Assembly: GCF_000371965.1 (NCBI RefSeq) | Contig: NZ_AQUO01000002.1 | Location: 636,001 to 700,000 of the forward strand | Origin: Paracoccus sp. N5 | GTDB lineage: Bacteria > Pseudomonadota > Alphaproteobacteria > Rhodobacterales > Rhodobacteraceae | Reading direction: 5' to 3' | Length of the DNA stretch: 64,000 nt | Part shown: one piece after another, positions 9,328 to 18,621 of the stretch | Layout of the letters: each line of letters opens with the position of its first letter | How positions within the stretch are numbered: position 1 is the first letter of the stretch | Notes under the pieces: model-generated | The model's database searches: none | What the model saw: the letters and a program-made list of their open reading frames with translations, nothing else | What the model was told of the DNA's origin: nothing | Program-made: the position numbers and the translations under genes

Positions 9328-10829
9328 TGATTCCAGCGCAGGGGGCCCGGGAGATGGGGGAAGGCGCGGCCATGGACGGCGAGGACGAGATCCGGCCAGA
9401 CCTGGCGGGCTGTCCCTTCGGCTGTGTGCCCGGGCGCGGCCGCCTGCGCGCGGGGCGGAACCGCGCGCCGCTGGCCGCGCTGGCCATGGCGCCGGACAGG
9501 GCGCCGGACATGGCGGCCGAGGCCTCGCCGCTGGGCGCCAGCGACGACCGGCGCGACATCGACCAGCGCAAGCCGTGGATCCTGCTGCGCAGCGACCCGC
9601 AATGGCGCGCTGCCTGCCTGGCGCGGGTGGCGCATATCCCCTCGGGCTATACCTATCTGGCGCAGCTGATGGGCCATGACATGGGCAGCAGCGTCGAGGC
9701 GGCCAGCGTGCCCTGGTCGCGCGGCGCCGAGGACGACACCGCCGCCCCCCCGCCGGTGCGCTACAACCTGATCGACAATCCGCTGACGCTGGAGACGGTC
9801 TATGGCCCCGGTCCGGCGATGCTGGCGCATGTCTACGACCCGGAGACCTGGCTGTTTCGCCTGACGCCGGGGGCGCGGCTGGCGCGGATCTATGCGCGCG
9901 GGCTGAACGCGGTCTCGGACCCCGATCCGCGGCCGATCCGGGCGCTCTATGACGAAAGGAACCGCGACTCGCTGATGCTGCACGAGCTGGTCGTGGCCTG
10001 GATGCAGTTCCACAACCGCAATGCCCGGGCGCTGATGGCGCAGGGGGTCGAGCCCTATCGCGCCTATGTGCTGGCCCGCACCCATGCGGTGCGCTGCTGG
10101 CATCGCATCGTGACCGAGGACCTGCTGCCCCGCTTCCTGCATCCCGAGATCGCCGCCCTGCCCGCCCCGCCCCGCGCCTGCGAACTGGACGAGACCACGC
10201 TGCTGCACGGGCTCTGCCGGGCCTTCCACGCCCTGCCGCTGGCCGCCTATGCGCTGGGGCGGTCGGGGCTGCACAACCTCGGCACGCTGCTGAAGCGCGG
10301 CTATGCGGTCAGCGAGGCCGAGACCGACTGGCGCATCGACTGGCCGCTATTCTTCGGCGCCAGGCCCGGCGGCCCGCGCAGCGGCATGTCGGCAAGCGTC
10401 GCGCCGGAATTGCGCGCCCCGGTGACGGCGGCGGCGATCATCGCGCTGGACACCCGATCCGCCGCCGAGGCCCGGCCGCTGCGCCTGGGCAATGCCCGCA
10501 TCGGCGCGGCTCGGGCCGCGCTGCCCGGCGACTGGCCGGCGCGGCTGACCGCGGTGCGCCTTGCCGCCGATTTCGCCGCCGCCCATCCCGAAGCGCCGGT
10601 CGCGCTGGATGCGGACGCGCTGGAATGGGGGCCGCTCTACCAGTTCCTGATGGTCGAGGCGCAGGTGCACGGCCAGCAGGGCAGTTTCGGGCCCCTGGGC
10701 AGCGCGCTGCTCGCCGCCTCGGTCGCGGGCTCGATCCGGCGCGTGGTCATGGCCGCCGAGGGGCCGCGCGAAGCCGGCCTGCCCCGCCCGGCCAGCATGC
10801 TGGAACTCATCAACCTCGTCCGGGAATGA
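9327..10829 (+). CDS. Animal-type haem peroxidase homologue, probably inactive
   Basis: About 500 aa from ATG 9327; the ATG at 9372, with a GGGGAAGG site upstream, is an alternative start. The fold family is clear. YLAQLMGHDMGSS matches the distal GQFxDHD motif (Gln and His kept, the haem-linking Asp now Gly); DERNRDSLMLHELVVAWMQF then HNRNA matches bacterial DxRNDE...LRFHNR; DWRIDWPLFF and GPLYQFLMVEAQV follow as in bacterial relatives. Where the family has YRxGHS with the proximal His, this protein reads YALGRSG, so the axial haem ligand appears to be lost. Coupled to the YcaO-like gene and 12 bases from the next. Confidence 0.7.
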   Translation: MIPAQGAREMGEGAAMDGEDEIRPDLAGCPFGCVPGRGRLRAGRNRAPLAALAMAPDRAPDMAAEASPLGASDDRRDIDQRKPWILLRSDPQWRAACLARVAHIPSGYTYLAQLMGHDMGSSVEAASVPWSRGAEDDTAAPPPVRYNLIDNPLTLETVYGPGPAMLAHVYDPETWLFRLTPGARLARIYARGLNAVSDPDPRPIRALYDERNRDSLMLHELVVAWMQFHNRNARALMAQGVEPYRAYVLARTHAVRCWHRIVTEDLLPRFLHPEIAALPAPPRACELDETTLLHGLCRAFHALPLAAYALGRSGLHNLGTLLKRGYAVSEAETDWRIDWPLFFGARPGGPRSGMSASVAPELRAPVTAAAIIALDTRSAAEARPLRLGNARIGAARAALPGDWPARLTAVRLAADFAAAHPEAPVALDADALEWGPLYQFLMVEAQVHGQQGSFGPLGSALLAASVAGSIRRVVMAAEGPREAGLPRPASMLELINLVRE

Positions 10830-10841
10830 CGGAGAACAAGA

Positions 10842-11564
10842 ATGACAGGGAACAAGTACATCATCATCGGGGCCGAGGTCGACCAGGCCGAGGCCTTCCT
10901 GCACGACGACGGCAGCATCACCGACAGGAAGGGCGCCGACGGCGTGCCCTTGAACGTGGAATTCATCGGCCGGCTGATGGTCGAGCTGTCGCAGCGCGGC
11001 AAGTCGGGCGTGCCCAGGGCCGAGCTCGAGGCGCTGGAGGACCGGGTGCGACGCGCGCTGGTGGTGCAGGATTTCTCGACCCAGAGCGGCGGCGCGGCGC
11101 TGAGCGATGCCGAGCGCGAGGCGATCCTGGACGGCACCACCGTGCGCATCGAGTTCGAAAGCCGCAGGCGCGGCAGCAAGAAGCCCGACCGCAACACCCG
11201 CATCCTGGTGGTGCCCTCGGACGAGACGCTGGCGATTACCGACGCGATGCTGAAGGCGCAGGGCGAGGCCGAGGGGTTCCGCCCGCCGCTGTCCTATGAG
11301 CTGGACCGGGCGCTGATGCTCGCCAGCATGAAGTCCGAGATCCTGGAGATGGTGCGCGAGTTCGCGGCCGAGAACCACCCGGACTGGACCTCGGGCCTGC
11401 AAGCGGCGCTGGAGGACCACATGGAAAAGGCCATCGCCAGCCGCAGCCAGTTCAAGGACGGCGCCGGCCAGCCGGCCAAGGACGTCAAGAACGAGATCAT
11501 GTCGAGCCCGCTGCGCGCCTTTCACCGCTCGGTCGGGATCTATGCCACGAATATGTGCCGCTAG
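10842..11564 (+). CDS. Hypothetical protein, third gene of the YcaO-peroxidase operon
   Basis: A 240-aa soluble protein with a GGAG ribosome site eight bases before ATG 10842. I do not recognise it. It opens MTGNKYIIIGAEVDQAEAFL, is charged throughout, and predicts mostly helices with no signal peptide or membrane segment. An internal basic patch ESRRRGSKKPDRN sits between helical halves. It is 12 bases downstream of the peroxidase-like gene and therefore co-transcribed. It converges on the regulator with a shared CTAG in which each strand's TAG stop is contained. Confidence 0.6.
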   Translation: MTGNKYIIIGAEVDQAEAFLHDDGSITDRKGADGVPLNVEFIGRLMVELSQRGKSGVPRAELEALEDRVRRALVVQDFSTQSGGAALSDAEREAILDGTTVRIEFESRRRGSKKPDRNTRILVVPSDETLAITDAMLKAQGEAEGFRPPLSYELDRALMLASMKSEILEMVREFAAENHPDWTSGLQAALEDHMEKAIASRSQFKDGAGQPAKDVKNEIMSSPLRAFHRSVGIYATNMCR

Positions 11565-13474
11565 GCCGGAAAGCGGCTGCGGGCGGCGGCGACCTGTTCC
11601 AGGGTCTGGCGCAGATCCTGGCGCCATTCCTCGCGCCGCAGCGGAAACACCGACAGGAACCAGTCCAGCAATTCGGCATCGCTGGCCTGCGGCGGGCCGT
11701 GCCATTGCCGGCGCAGCTCGGCCAGATAGGCGTGATAGCGGCGGGCGGCGGCCTCGGGCCGGCCCAGCTTCCACAGCGCCGCGCTGTGCCAGCCGCCGAC
11801 GGTCGGCATCAGCGCGCCCCGCCCCTCGCATTGCGTCGCCGTCGAGGCATGGTCGCCGCGCAGATAATCCACCGCCGCCAGATAGATCTGGTGGAAGGGC
11901 TCCATGACCTCGGCATGGCTGCGCGCCTCGGCCGCCAGCGTGCCCGCCTTGGCCAGATCGCCCGCGAAGGCGAAGCCAAGCGCGCAGGAGGCCAGCGTCA
12001 GCGGGCTGTTGCGGTTCAGGTTCAACGCCTGGTCGAAATGGAATTCGGCCAGGTCGAAATAGCCCAGGTGGCAGAAGCACCAGGCCAGCACGCGATGCGC
12101 CCGCGTGTCCAGGGGATCGGCCGAGACCGCGACGATGGCGTGATGCATGGCGTCGCGCTTCAGCTCCTCGGTCTGGAAGGTGCCGGGCAGCAGCACGTGG
12201 CGCACGTTCAGCGCGCCGGCGAGTTCCGCATGGGCGGCGCCGAAACGCGGCGCCTCCTCGGTGATCTGGCGCAGGATCGCCAGCGCCTCGGCCTCGGTCT
12301 CGGGTGACCAGCGGTCGAGAAGCGCCTGGGCCTTGAGCCAGCTGTCATAGATGCCCGAGCCTGAATCGGCCAGCGCCCGGTCCGAGACCACCACCGACAG
12401 CGCGTTGGCGATGTTCGACAGCAGGATACGCACCTTGCGTTCCCAGTCGGTCTGCGGCTGATCGACCCATTCCGACCAGACCAGCTGGCCGCCGGCGCCG
12501 CGCTTGACCTCGACGAAAAGCCGCAGGCTGCGCGCCAGGCAGAAGGCCTGCAGGGTGACGCGGATCTGCGCGGGCTCGGGCCCGTCCTCGATGATCGACC
12601 ATTCGCGGAACCGCGCCATCCGCATGCGCAGGTCGGAAAACAGCACGTTGATCAGGCTGTCCTGCGCCTGCGCCTCGCCCTCGACCGGCGCCAGCGTGAC
12701 GGACAGCCCAACCTGCGGCGCCCGCGCGCGTGCCTGGGCATGGCGGGTGCCGCCGGCGGGGCCCAGCTTGATCGCGGCCAAAAGCTCGACCGTCTCGGCC
12801 TCGGGCTCCTGGTCGAAGGCCTCGTCGAGATGGGCGTAAAGCGTATTGTAGCGCTCGATGGCCCGGGTCGCGTGGCCGGCCTGCCAGTCGAGCCGCATCA
12901 GAAGCCGCGTCGCCGCCTCGTTCGAGGGTTCCAGCGCGGTGGCGAATTCCGCCAGCGCGCGCTGCGCCTCGGGCTGGCTGTCGCCCAGCTCCGCCAGCCG
13001 GCGGTCCAGCACCTGGCGCACGGCGGCCAGCAGGCCCGCGCGGGTGATGGCAAGCCAGCTGTCGAACGAGGCGCTGGTGCCTTCCAGCTGCACGGTCTGG
13101 TCGATCAGCAGCCGGACGCGGGCGACCTCCTCGGCGTCCCAGCCCGGCCCGGACAGCGGCGCGGCCAGCGCCTCGGCCAGCACGAAGCCCGGCGGCAGGC
13201 GCAGCGCGATCTCGCCGGCGCTGGTCTCCAGCGCCAGGCCCGGGATTTCCTCCATGGCGCGGCGGATGTGCTTGACCGCCTGGCGATAGGAAGCCGAGGC
13301 CTTGTGCTCCTCGGATTGCTGCCAGAACAGGTCGGTGACCTTTTCGGTGCGATGCACCGGCGCGCGGTCGGCCAGCAGGAAATACAGCAGCGCCCGGGCC
13401 TTGCGCAGGCGCAGGGAGTCCAGAAGCCGCAAGAGATCGTCGAGCCGCATCCGATACCCATGCCAGACAGTCAC
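11561..13474 (-). CDS. BTAD/SARP-like transcriptional regulator with TPR domain (A)
   Basis: A 637-aa protein from GTG 13474 (ATG 13450 also possible). Order: winged-helix DNA-binding part (LRLRKARALLYFLLADR to about residue 90), bacterial transcriptional activation domain of helical repeats (about 95-220, with LLMRLDWQAGHATRAIERYN), a TolB/FlgO-like segment as found in TPR-fused adenylate cyclases and CadC relatives (about 230-340), and C-terminal TPRs (RAHRVLAWCFCHLGYFDLAE onward). No membrane segment or kinase domain. Such proteins activate nearby operons; the candidate target is the convergent YcaO-peroxidase operon. A second, distant copy lies at 53.5 kb. Confidence 0.72.
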   Translation of the reverse strand: MTVWHGYRMRLDDLLRLLDSLRLRKARALLYFLLADRAPVHRTEKVTDLFWQQSEEHKASASYRQAVKHIRRAMEEIPGLALETSAGEIALRLPPGFVLAEALAAPLSGPGWDAEEVARVRLLIDQTVQLEGTSASFDSWLAITRAGLLAAVRQVLDRRLAELGDSQPEAQRALAEFATALEPSNEAATRLLMRLDWQAGHATRAIERYNTLYAHLDEAFDQEPEAETVELLAAIKLGPAGGTRHAQARARAPQVGLSVTLAPVEGEAQAQDSLINVLFSDLRMRMARFREWSIIEDGPEPAQIRVTLQAFCLARSLRLFVEVKRGAGGQLVWSEWVDQPQTDWERKVRILLSNIANALSVVVSDRALADSGSGIYDSWLKAQALLDRWSPETEAEALAILRQITEEAPRFGAAHAELAGALNVRHVLLPGTFQTEELKRDAMHHAIVAVSADPLDTRAHRVLAWCFCHLGYFDLAEFHFDQALNLNRNSPLTLASCALGFAFAGDLAKAGTLAAEARSHAEVMEPFHQIYLAAVDYLRGDHASTATQCEGRGALMPTVGGWHSAALWKLGRPEAAARRYHAYLAELRRQWHGPPQASDAELLDWFLSVFPLRREEWRQDLRQTLEQVAAARSRFPA

Positions 13475-13558
13475 GCGCTTTCGTCATAGCGCAGGCATCG
13501 GCGCGGGTCCATTGCGGCGCGGGCGGCCCGCGCAGGGCGGGCGGCGGATTGCCGCGGA

Positions 13559-14449
13559 TCAGGGCTGCGCCGGGACCGGCCTGCGCGGCACCCGTGCAAA
13601 CATCACCACATTGCCCAGCATGGCAAGCCCCAGGCCGACAAAGCCGGTCCAATGCCAGACATAGCCCTCGAACAGCGTCGAGAGGATCAGCGCCACGATC
13701 GGGAACAGCACCGTCGCATAGGCGGCGCGGGACGAGCCGATGCGTGCCACCATCAAGAGATAGGTGGTGAAGGCCAGCACCGAGCCGGGCAGCGCCAGGT
13801 AAAGCAGCGCGCCCAGATAGCGGGCGTCGGGCGGCGCCACCACGGGCGTGCCGGTCAGGGCGATCAGCCCGGCCAGCGCCAGCGCGCCATAGGCCATGCC
13901 CCAGGCGGTGGCGATGCTGGGCGGCAGCCCGGCCGCGCTGTTCCTGCGCGAGACCATGTTGCCCAGCGAAAAGAACATCGTGCCCAGCCCGGCCAGCGCC
14001 AGCCCGCGCAGCGTGCCCGCCGCCTCGGTCTGCGCCAGGTCGCCGCCGAAGAGCAGCGCCACCCCGCCCGCGCCAAGCGCCGCCGCCAGCACCGTCCGCG
14101 CCGAGATCGCGTCGCCGAAGAAGATCCGCGCATTCACCGCGTTGAAGATCGAGGCCAGCGAGAACACCACCGACAACAGCCCCGACGGGATGTATCGGGC
14201 CGAGGCATAGAAGCACAGGAAGTTCAGGCAGAACAGGCACAGCGCCTGCGCCACGACCCAGGGCTGGTCGCGCCGGCTCGGCAGCCGCAGCCGGCCAAGC
14301 GCCGCCAGCAGCAGCAGATAGACCGCCCCCGCCAGCGCGAAGCGATAGAAGACCGAGACCAGCACCGGCACCGGCCCGACCTGAAAGGCGATGGCGATCC
14401 AGGTTGCACCCCAGATCAGGACGGTGGTGGCGAAAAGCAGCAGGTTCAT
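13559..14449 (-). CDS. EamA/DMT-family transporter
   Basis: A 296-aa inner-membrane protein with ten hydrophobic segments in two EamA repeats, starting MNLLLFATTVLIWGATWIAI; an in-frame ATG 12 bases upstream is the alternative start. The WGATW motif in helix 1 and the PGSVLAFTTYLLMVARIGSS segment near the C-terminus are typical. Family members export amino acids, nucleotides or other metabolites; the substrate is not predictable. It diverges from the broken AraC gene at 14617, so that regulator may once have controlled it. Confidence 0.88.
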   Translation of the reverse strand: MNLLLFATTVLIWGATWIAIAFQVGPVPVLVSVFYRFALAGAVYLLLLAALGRLRLPSRRDQPWVVAQALCLFCLNFLCFYASARYIPSGLLSVVFSLASIFNAVNARIFFGDAISARTVLAAALGAGGVALLFGGDLAQTEAAGTLRGLALAGLGTMFFSLGNMVSRRNSAAGLPPSIATAWGMAYGALALAGLIALTGTPVVAPPDARYLGALLYLALPGSVLAFTTYLLMVARIGSSRAAYATVLFPIVALILSTLFEGYVWHWTGFVGLGLAMLGNVVMFARVPRRPVPAQP

Positions 14450-14616
14450 GGGCGTTCTCATGGGCAGTTTGGCGGCAGTTCGGCGGCAGTTCGGCGCGAC
14501 ACTAGCGCGCCGCGGCCGGGCGGGATTGCACGATCTTGCGGCGATCCGCCGGCCGGCTTCGCGGGCCTGCGCATTTCCCGCTTTCCGCGCCGCGCGCCCG
14601 GGCCTAGTTTCGCGCC

Positions 14617-15511
14617 ATGACCGACCAGTCGCTGCCCATCTCGGCCTATCTCGCGCGCGCGCCGCATGCGCGCCGGCTGGGCCATGTCGAGCTGGGTTTC
14701 GGCTGCTCGGCCACCGTCTGGCAGAACCGCGATGCCCGCATCCGCTATGACGATCCGCAGGGCCATACGCTGAGCTTCTATACCCGGGGCGGCGGCGGGA
14801 CGCGCCGGCTGGATGGCGCCGGTGCCGCGGCGGGACCGGGCTGGCCGGGGGCGGTCTGCCTGATGCCGCAGGGCCAGGCCTCGGAATGGCAGATCGGCGC
14901 CAGTTTCGAATTCGTGCATGCACCTGCCCGACGAGGCGCTGCGGCGCAGCTTCGCCAGCACCTGCGACCGCGACGCCCGGCTGCTGCAACCGGCCGACCT
15001 GACCTATGTCGAGGCCCCGGCGCTGGCCGCGCCGTTTCGCGCGCTGCACGACGCGACCCGCGCCGGGGCCCGGCTGGCGGCCGAGGGCGCCATGCACGAC
15101 ATCCTGGGCCTGGTCTTCGCCGACCGCCGCTATGGCGCCGGGCTGCGCCTGCCGCTGACCGGCGGCCTGGCGCCGCGGCGACGCCGGCTGGTGCTGGACC
15201 ATATCGAGGCGAACCTGGCCGGGCCGCTGCACCTGCACGACCTGGCGGCGCTGGCCGGGCTGAGCCCGTTCCATTTCCAGCGCAGCTTCCGCGCCAGTTG
15301 CGGCGTGTCGCCCCATCGCTGGATCGCGGCCCGGCGCATCGAACGGGCGCGGCGGCTGCTTGGCTCGGGCGAGCCGCTGGCGCGTATCGCGCTGGATTGC
15401 GGCTTTGACAGCCAGAGCCATTTCACCCGCGTCTTCAAGGCCGCCATGGGCATGACCCCCGGCCGCTACCGCATGGCGCTGGGCGCCGCGCCGCCGCCGC
15501 GCGCGACGTAA
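14617..15511 (+). pseudogene. AraC-family regulator broken by a frameshift
   Basis: The first frame (MTDQSLPISAYLARAPHARR) runs to SFEFVH near 14919. The sequence then continues in the next frame as MHLPDEALRRSFA to a complete C-terminal AraC domain with both helix-turn-helix units (LAALAGLSPFHFQRSF and IALDCGFDSQSHFTRVFK). The break fits loss of one CA unit: GTGCATGCACC where GTGCACATGCACC would restore a 298-aa protein. AraC regulators of this kind often sit upstream of siderophore receptor genes and activate them when the siderophore is taken up. It is either a real pseudogene or a sequencing error; the domain halves are otherwise intact. Confidence 0.72.
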
Positions 15512-15579
15512 ATCTGCCACAGGGCCGGCCGGATCATGTTACCGCAACCAGCTTTCGGTTTGCGGCGCGGGCTGAACTA

Positions 15580-15602
15580 TAGCAAATCTGTCAGGAATCA
15601 TT
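15580..15602 (+). promoter_or_regulatory. Candidate iron-responsive site upstream of siderophore receptor
   Basis: TAGCAAATCTGTCA (15580-15593) followed by GGAATCATT, 45 bases before the receptor start. The same 14-mer, differing at one base, stands upstream of the haem operon at 25389, there followed by the reverse complement of GGAATCATT. It is the only such match I found in the window. Both downstream operons are for iron acquisition. Confidence 0.45.
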
Positions 15603-15637
15603 CGCGCCCGACGCGCCATCAACCGAGAGGATCGCTC

Positions 15638-17734
15638 ATGACCCGTCCGACCCGCGCGGCGCTGCTTGCCGGAACCAGCGCCCTGTGCCTGTCGCTGCCC
15701 GCCTTGGCGCAGGAGGCGGCCGCCCCCGAGGCCATCACGCTCGACACCATCACGCTGACCGCGACCACCGATACCTCGGTCCAGGCCGAGGGCTATGTCA
15801 GCCCCTACAGCCAGGCCGCGACCAAATCCGATACGCCGGTGGCCGAGATGCAGCAATCCGTCTCGGTCGTCACCACCCAGCAGATCAAGGACCAGGGCGC
15901 GCAGAACCTGGGCCAGGCGCTGGGCTATACCGCCGGGGTCCACGCGGAACCCTTCGGCAAGGATCCGCGCTTCGACACGCCCTATGTCCGGGGCTTCAAG
16001 GCGGAACACGCGCAATATGTGAACGGCCTGCGCCAAGGGCGCTATTTCGGCGCCATCAAGCAGGAACTCTATGGCATGCAGCAGATCGAGGTGCTGCGCG
16101 GCCCGTCCTCGTCGCTCTATGGCGCGGGCTCGCCCTTGGGCGTCATCAACATGGTGCAGAAACGCGCCCAGGCCTATGACATGGCCGAGGCGGGCATCGG
16201 CTATGACAGCAACCACAGCACGCAGTTGTTCTTCGACGTGAACCGCGCGGCAAGCGACACGCTGGCCTGGCGCATCACCGGCATCGGCCGCGACGACAGC
16301 ACGCAGATCGAGGATCTGACCAACAAGGGCGGCTATCTGGCCGGCGCCCTGCGCTGGACCCCGGATGACGCGACCACCATCGACTTCCTGGCCACCTATA
16401 CCAACGACGCGCCGATGCCGCCGACGGGCGTGCCCTTCGCGCTGACCGGAACCGGCCATGACGAAGACCTGCGCGAGATCTATACCGGGCAGAAGGACTG
16501 GGACGACAGCGACCGCAAGTCCTATAGCTTCGGTGTCGAGTTCAGCCATGAATTCGACAGCGGCTGGACGCTGAGCCAGGGCTTCCGCTACGAAAGCCTC
16601 GACTGGAACTATCGCACCACCTATGCGACCGGAGTGACCGGCCCGACGACCTTCGGCCGGGGGTCGAGCGAGCAGCTGGAGGACAGCGACACCATCGCTC
16701 TCGATACCCGCCTCTCTGGCGAGGTGACGACCGGGCAGATGACGCACAGGCTGCTCTTCGGCGCCGACATGCGCAAATACGACGCCCATGAAAGCAGCCA
16801 GTTCTTCACCGCCGCCGATATCGACTGGGCGGATCCCGACTATTATGTCGATGCGCGCACGCCCTATGCCCCGCCGAATGCCGGGCCGTCGCTGCTGCGC
16901 CAGGCCGGCATCTATGCCCAGGACGAGATCGAATACGGCAACTGGCGCGGCTCGCTGGGCCTGCGCTACGACTGGGTCAAGCAGACGGGCGAGCGCTACG
17001 GCTCGGTTTCGGAATACAAGGAGAACAAGGTCACCGGCCGCGCCGGCCTGGGCTATCTGATGGCGAACGGGGTGATGCCCTATGTCAGCTATTCGACCTC
17101 GTTCGACCCGCAGGCCGGGCTGGATATCGACGACAACGTGCTGCGCCCGACCGAGGGCAAGCAATGGGAAGCCGGCGTCAAGTATCAGCCGCAATCCTTC
17201 GACGGGCTGATCAGTCTGGCGGTCTATGACCTGCGCCAGACCAACGTGAACCGCACAGTCGATCTGCCCGACGGGCCGGGCAGCGGCATCCGCCAGATCG
17301 GCGAGGTCCACTCGCGCGGGATCGAACTCGAGGCGACGGCCGAACTGGCCGAGGGCTGGAAGCTGCGCGGCGGCTATGCCTACAACAAGACCGAGCAGAA
17401 GGCCCCGGCCACCGACCCGCTGAACGGCAAGGAACTGGCCGATGCGCCGCGCCACCTGGCCAGCCTGTGGCTTGACCGCGACTTCGGCAACGGTCTGCGC
17501 CTGGGCGGCGGCGTGCGCTACATCGGCTCGCGCTTCATCGACGCGACGAACAGCGCCAAGCTGGACAGCGTGACCCTGGTCGACCTGGGCGGCAGCTATA
17601 CCTATCGCAATGTCGAGGGTTCGCTCAACATCACCAACCTGACCGACGAGGTCTATGTCGGCGCCTGCGGCTTCTCCTATTGCTCCTATGGCGAGGGCCG
17701 GACGATCCAGGCGCGGCTGACCTACAAGTGGTAG
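15638..17734 (+). CDS. TonB-dependent siderophore receptor
   Basis: Outer-membrane receptor of 698 aa. The start at 15638 follows a GAGAGG ribosome site, and a Sec signal peptide (MTRPTRAALLAGTSALCLSL...ALAQ) begins immediately; the frame stays open upstream but without signal sequence. A plug domain comes first (VAEMQQSVSVVTTQQIKDQG, YVRGF, QIEVLRGPSSSLYGAGSPLG), then a 22-strand barrel ending in the aromatic YKW. The layout and downstream FhuD/B/C genes point to a hydroxamate or ferrichrome-like siderophore (FhuA/FcuA group). A TonB box is not distinct. First gene of a five-gene operon. Confidence 0.9.
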   Translation: MTRPTRAALLAGTSALCLSLPALAQEAAAPEAITLDTITLTATTDTSVQAEGYVSPYSQAATKSDTPVAEMQQSVSVVTTQQIKDQGAQNLGQALGYTAGVHAEPFGKDPRFDTPYVRGFKAEHAQYVNGLRQGRYFGAIKQELYGMQQIEVLRGPSSSLYGAGSPLGVINMVQKRAQAYDMAEAGIGYDSNHSTQLFFDVNRAASDTLAWRITGIGRDDSTQIEDLTNKGGYLAGALRWTPDDATTIDFLATYTNDAPMPPTGVPFALTGTGHDEDLREIYTGQKDWDDSDRKSYSFGVEFSHEFDSGWTLSQGFRYESLDWNYRTTYATGVTGPTTFGRGSSEQLEDSDTIALDTRLSGEVTTGQMTHRLLFGADMRKYDAHESSQFFTAADIDWADPDYYVDARTPYAPPNAGPSLLRQAGIYAQDEIEYGNWRGSLGLRYDWVKQTGERYGSVSEYKENKVTGRAGLGYLMANGVMPYVSYSTSFDPQAGLDIDDNVLRPTEGKQWEAGVKYQPQSFDGLISLAVYDLRQTNVNRTVDLPDGPGSGIRQIGEVHSRGIELEATAELAEGWKLRGGYAYNKTEQKAPATDPLNGKELADAPRHLASLWLDRDFGNGLRLGGGVRYIGSRFIDATNSAKLDSVTLVDLGGSYTYRNVEGSLNITNLTDEVYVGACGFSYCSYGEGRTIQARLTYKW

Positions 17735-18621
17735 CGGCGCGCGCCCCGGGCCTCGGCCGGCGCGCCTTTCTTTGCTCCGTCGCCGCGCTCGCGGCGGCGG
17801 GGCCTGCGTTTGCGCAGCAGTCCTTGCGCCTCGCCGCCATCGACTGGGCGATGATGGAGACCGCCGTCGCGCTGGGACACATGCCCGTCGCGGCCTGCGA
17901 GTTGGTGCGCTATCGCCAGGACACCACCGAGCCGCGGATCCCCGCCTCGGTCACCGACCTGGGTCTGCGCGGCGCGCCGAATTACGAATTGCTCCAGCTG
18001 ATGCGGCCGGACCTGATCCTCAGCTCGACCTTCTATCCGGCGCATGAGGCGCAGCTCAGCCGCATAGCGCCGGTGCTGTCGCTGCCCTTCTACATCCCGG
18101 GCGAGCCGCCGCTGCCCAAGGCGCTGGCGGCGCTCGCGGACCTGGCCGCGCGCATCGGCGACGCGCCGGCGGGCCGCACCGCGCAGATGGAAGCCGAGGC
18201 GCGGCTGGATGTGCTGGCCGCCCGGCTGGCCGGCTTCCGCGACCGGCCGGTGGCACTGATCGACATCGGCGACGCCCGCCACCTGCGCGCCTTCGGCTAT
18301 GACAGCATGTTCGGCAATGTGCTGGAACGGCTGGGGCTGGGCAACGCCTGGACCGAGCGCACCGCCTTCAGCTTCCGCGCGCCCCTGCCGCTGGAGCGGC
18401 TGGCCGCCATGCCCGAGGCGCGGCTGGTCATCGTCGGCGAGATCCCGGTCGAAGCCCGCACCGGGCTGAGGCGCAGCATCCTGTGGCAGGCGCTGCCGCC
18501 GGTGGCGCAGGGCCGGCTCTACCGGATCCCCGCGGTCAATGCCTTCGGCGGCACGCCCTCGGCGCTGCATTTCGCCGAACTGCTGGCGCAGGCCTTCCAG
18601 ACCGGACCCGCCGCGACATGA
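17728..18621 (+). CDS. fhuD: Siderophore-binding periplasmic protein, FhuD-type
   Basis: About 297 aa from GTG 17728, which overlaps the end of the receptor gene by seven bases; the frame's earlier ATG lies deep inside the receptor. A twin-arginine-like N-terminus (GRRAFLCSVAALAAAGPAFA) leads to a type III binding-protein fold: RLAAIDWAMMETAVALG, then VTDLGLRGAPNYELLQLMRP typical of FhuD, and FGGTPSALHFAELLAQAF at the end. It delivers the ferric siderophore to the FhuB-type permease. The start is inferred from coupling and signal-peptide position. Confidence 0.85.
   Translation: MVAARAPGLGRRAFLCSVAALAAAGPAFAQQSLRLAAIDWAMMETAVALGHMPVAACELVRYRQDTTEPRIPASVTDLGLRGAPNYELLQLMRPDLILSSTFYPAHEAQLSRIAPVLSLPFYIPGEPPLPKALAALADLAARIGDAPAGRTAQMEAEARLDVLAARLAGFRDRPVALIDIGDARHLRAFGYDSMFGNVLERLGLGNAWTERTAFSFRAPLPLERLAAMPEARLVIVGEIPVEARTGLRRSILWQALPPVAQGRLYRIPAVNAFGGTPSALHFAELLAQAFQTGPAAT

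Noticed and set aside
10347..12080. Minus-strand ORF of 577 codons across the peroxidase-like and 240-aa genes
   Set aside because: It crosses the convergent stop region and covers part of the regulator in a different frame; no recognisable motif and shadow-type composition.
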